In this document: in pieces, positions 5,207 to 5,320 of the stretch
How positions within the stretch are numbered: the stretch's first letter is position 1
Layout: every line of letters begins with the position of its first letter
Assembly: GCA_964229545.1 (NCBI GenBank)
Contig: CAXRDP010000015.1
Location: 1 to 5,320, forward strand
DNA: 5,320 nt
DNA from: UBA724 sp964229545
GTDB lineage: Bacteria; Bacteroidota; Bacteroidia; Flavobacteriales; Flavobacteriaceae
Reading direction: 5' to 3'
The notes under the pieces: model-generated
Seen by the model: only the letters and a program-made list of their open reading frames with translations
Database searches by the model: none
What the model was told of the DNA's origin: nothing
Made by a program: the position numbers and the translations under genes

Positions 5207-5320
5207 ATTTGAAACGGATGCCATTCGCACTCAGTTAGATCGCTCTCAACACCAAGAACACAGCAACCCGCTATTTCTCACCTCTAGTTTTGTCTTTGAC
5301 GACGCTGAAGAAATGCGTGC
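5190..5320 (+). CDS. metZ: Cys/Met-metabolism PLP enzyme, probably O-succinylhomoserine sulfhydrylase (5' partial)
   Basis: The reading frame opens at the ATG at 5190 and runs off the window after 43 codons. The visible N-terminus (FETDAIRTQLDRSQHQEHS, then NPLFLTSSFVFDDAEEMRA) matches the start of gamma-family trans-sulfuration enzymes: an A(I/L)RTQ-type lead, then a P-(L/I)-x-x-(T/S)-S-(S/T)-(F/Y)-x-F segment as in MetZ, MetB and MetY. The spacing and EHSNPLFLTSSFVFDDAEEMR look most like the MetZ-type enzymes of Bacteroidota. The ATG lies inside the end of the OsmC gene, a 17-bp overlap in another frame. No downstream ATG fits, because the conserved region starts immediately. The PLP lysine and specificity residues are outside the window, so cystathionine gamma-synthase remains possible. 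Confidence 0.78.
   Translation, partial: MSRPNRFETDAIRTQLDRSQHQEHSNPLFLTSSFVFDDAEEMR

Overview
The window looks like chromosomal DNA from a member of the Bacteroidota (Flavobacteriia or Cytophagia type). Three things point there. The promoters fit the TTTG / TAnnTTTG Bacteroidota consensus. The genes lack Shine-Dalgarno sequences and have A/T-rich start regions. The first gene encodes a secreted barrel-like protein of a Bacteroidota-typical kind. All genes are on the + strand, and nothing suggests a mobile element, CRISPR array, tRNA or rRNA.

Layout. At 69-1085 is a signal-peptide-bearing, probably outer-membrane beta-barrel protein of unknown function (DUF6588-like), with its own possible promoter. 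Positions 1086-1243 form a dense regulatory leader: a good Bacteroidota promoter (1101-1130), a SAM-II type riboswitch aptamer (1140-1190) and a downstream stretch (1191-1238) that can refold against the aptamer. This leader precedes a tightly packed methionine/SAM operon: metK (1244-2503), metY (2506-3780), a metX-family homoserine O-acetyltransferase (3801-4781), an OsmC-family protein (4778-5206) and the 5' end of a second Cys/Met-metabolism PLP enzyme, probably metZ (5190 to the window edge). Gaps are 2 and 20 bp, followed by overlaps of 4 and 17 bp.

How it works together. MetX would acetylate homoserine. MetY and/or the MetZ-like enzyme would replace the acyl group with sulfide (or another sulfur donor) to give homocysteine. 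After methylation to methionine by an enzyme not in this window, MetK makes S-adenosylmethionine. The SAM-II aptamer at the 5' end of the transcript would sense that end product and turn down the whole set. The OsmC protein, translationally coupled between MetX and the MetZ-like enzyme, probably has a thiol, peroxide or sulfur-redox role tied to sulfide use; that is inference.

The most interesting part is the leader. The SAM-II core (1147-1156) has a perfect 10-nt complement at 1216-1225, and the 3' pseudoknot strand (1182-1188) has a perfect 7-nt complement at 1194-1200. This suggests an explicit two-state switch rather than the simple Shine-Dalgarno masking described for proteobacterial SAM-II elements.
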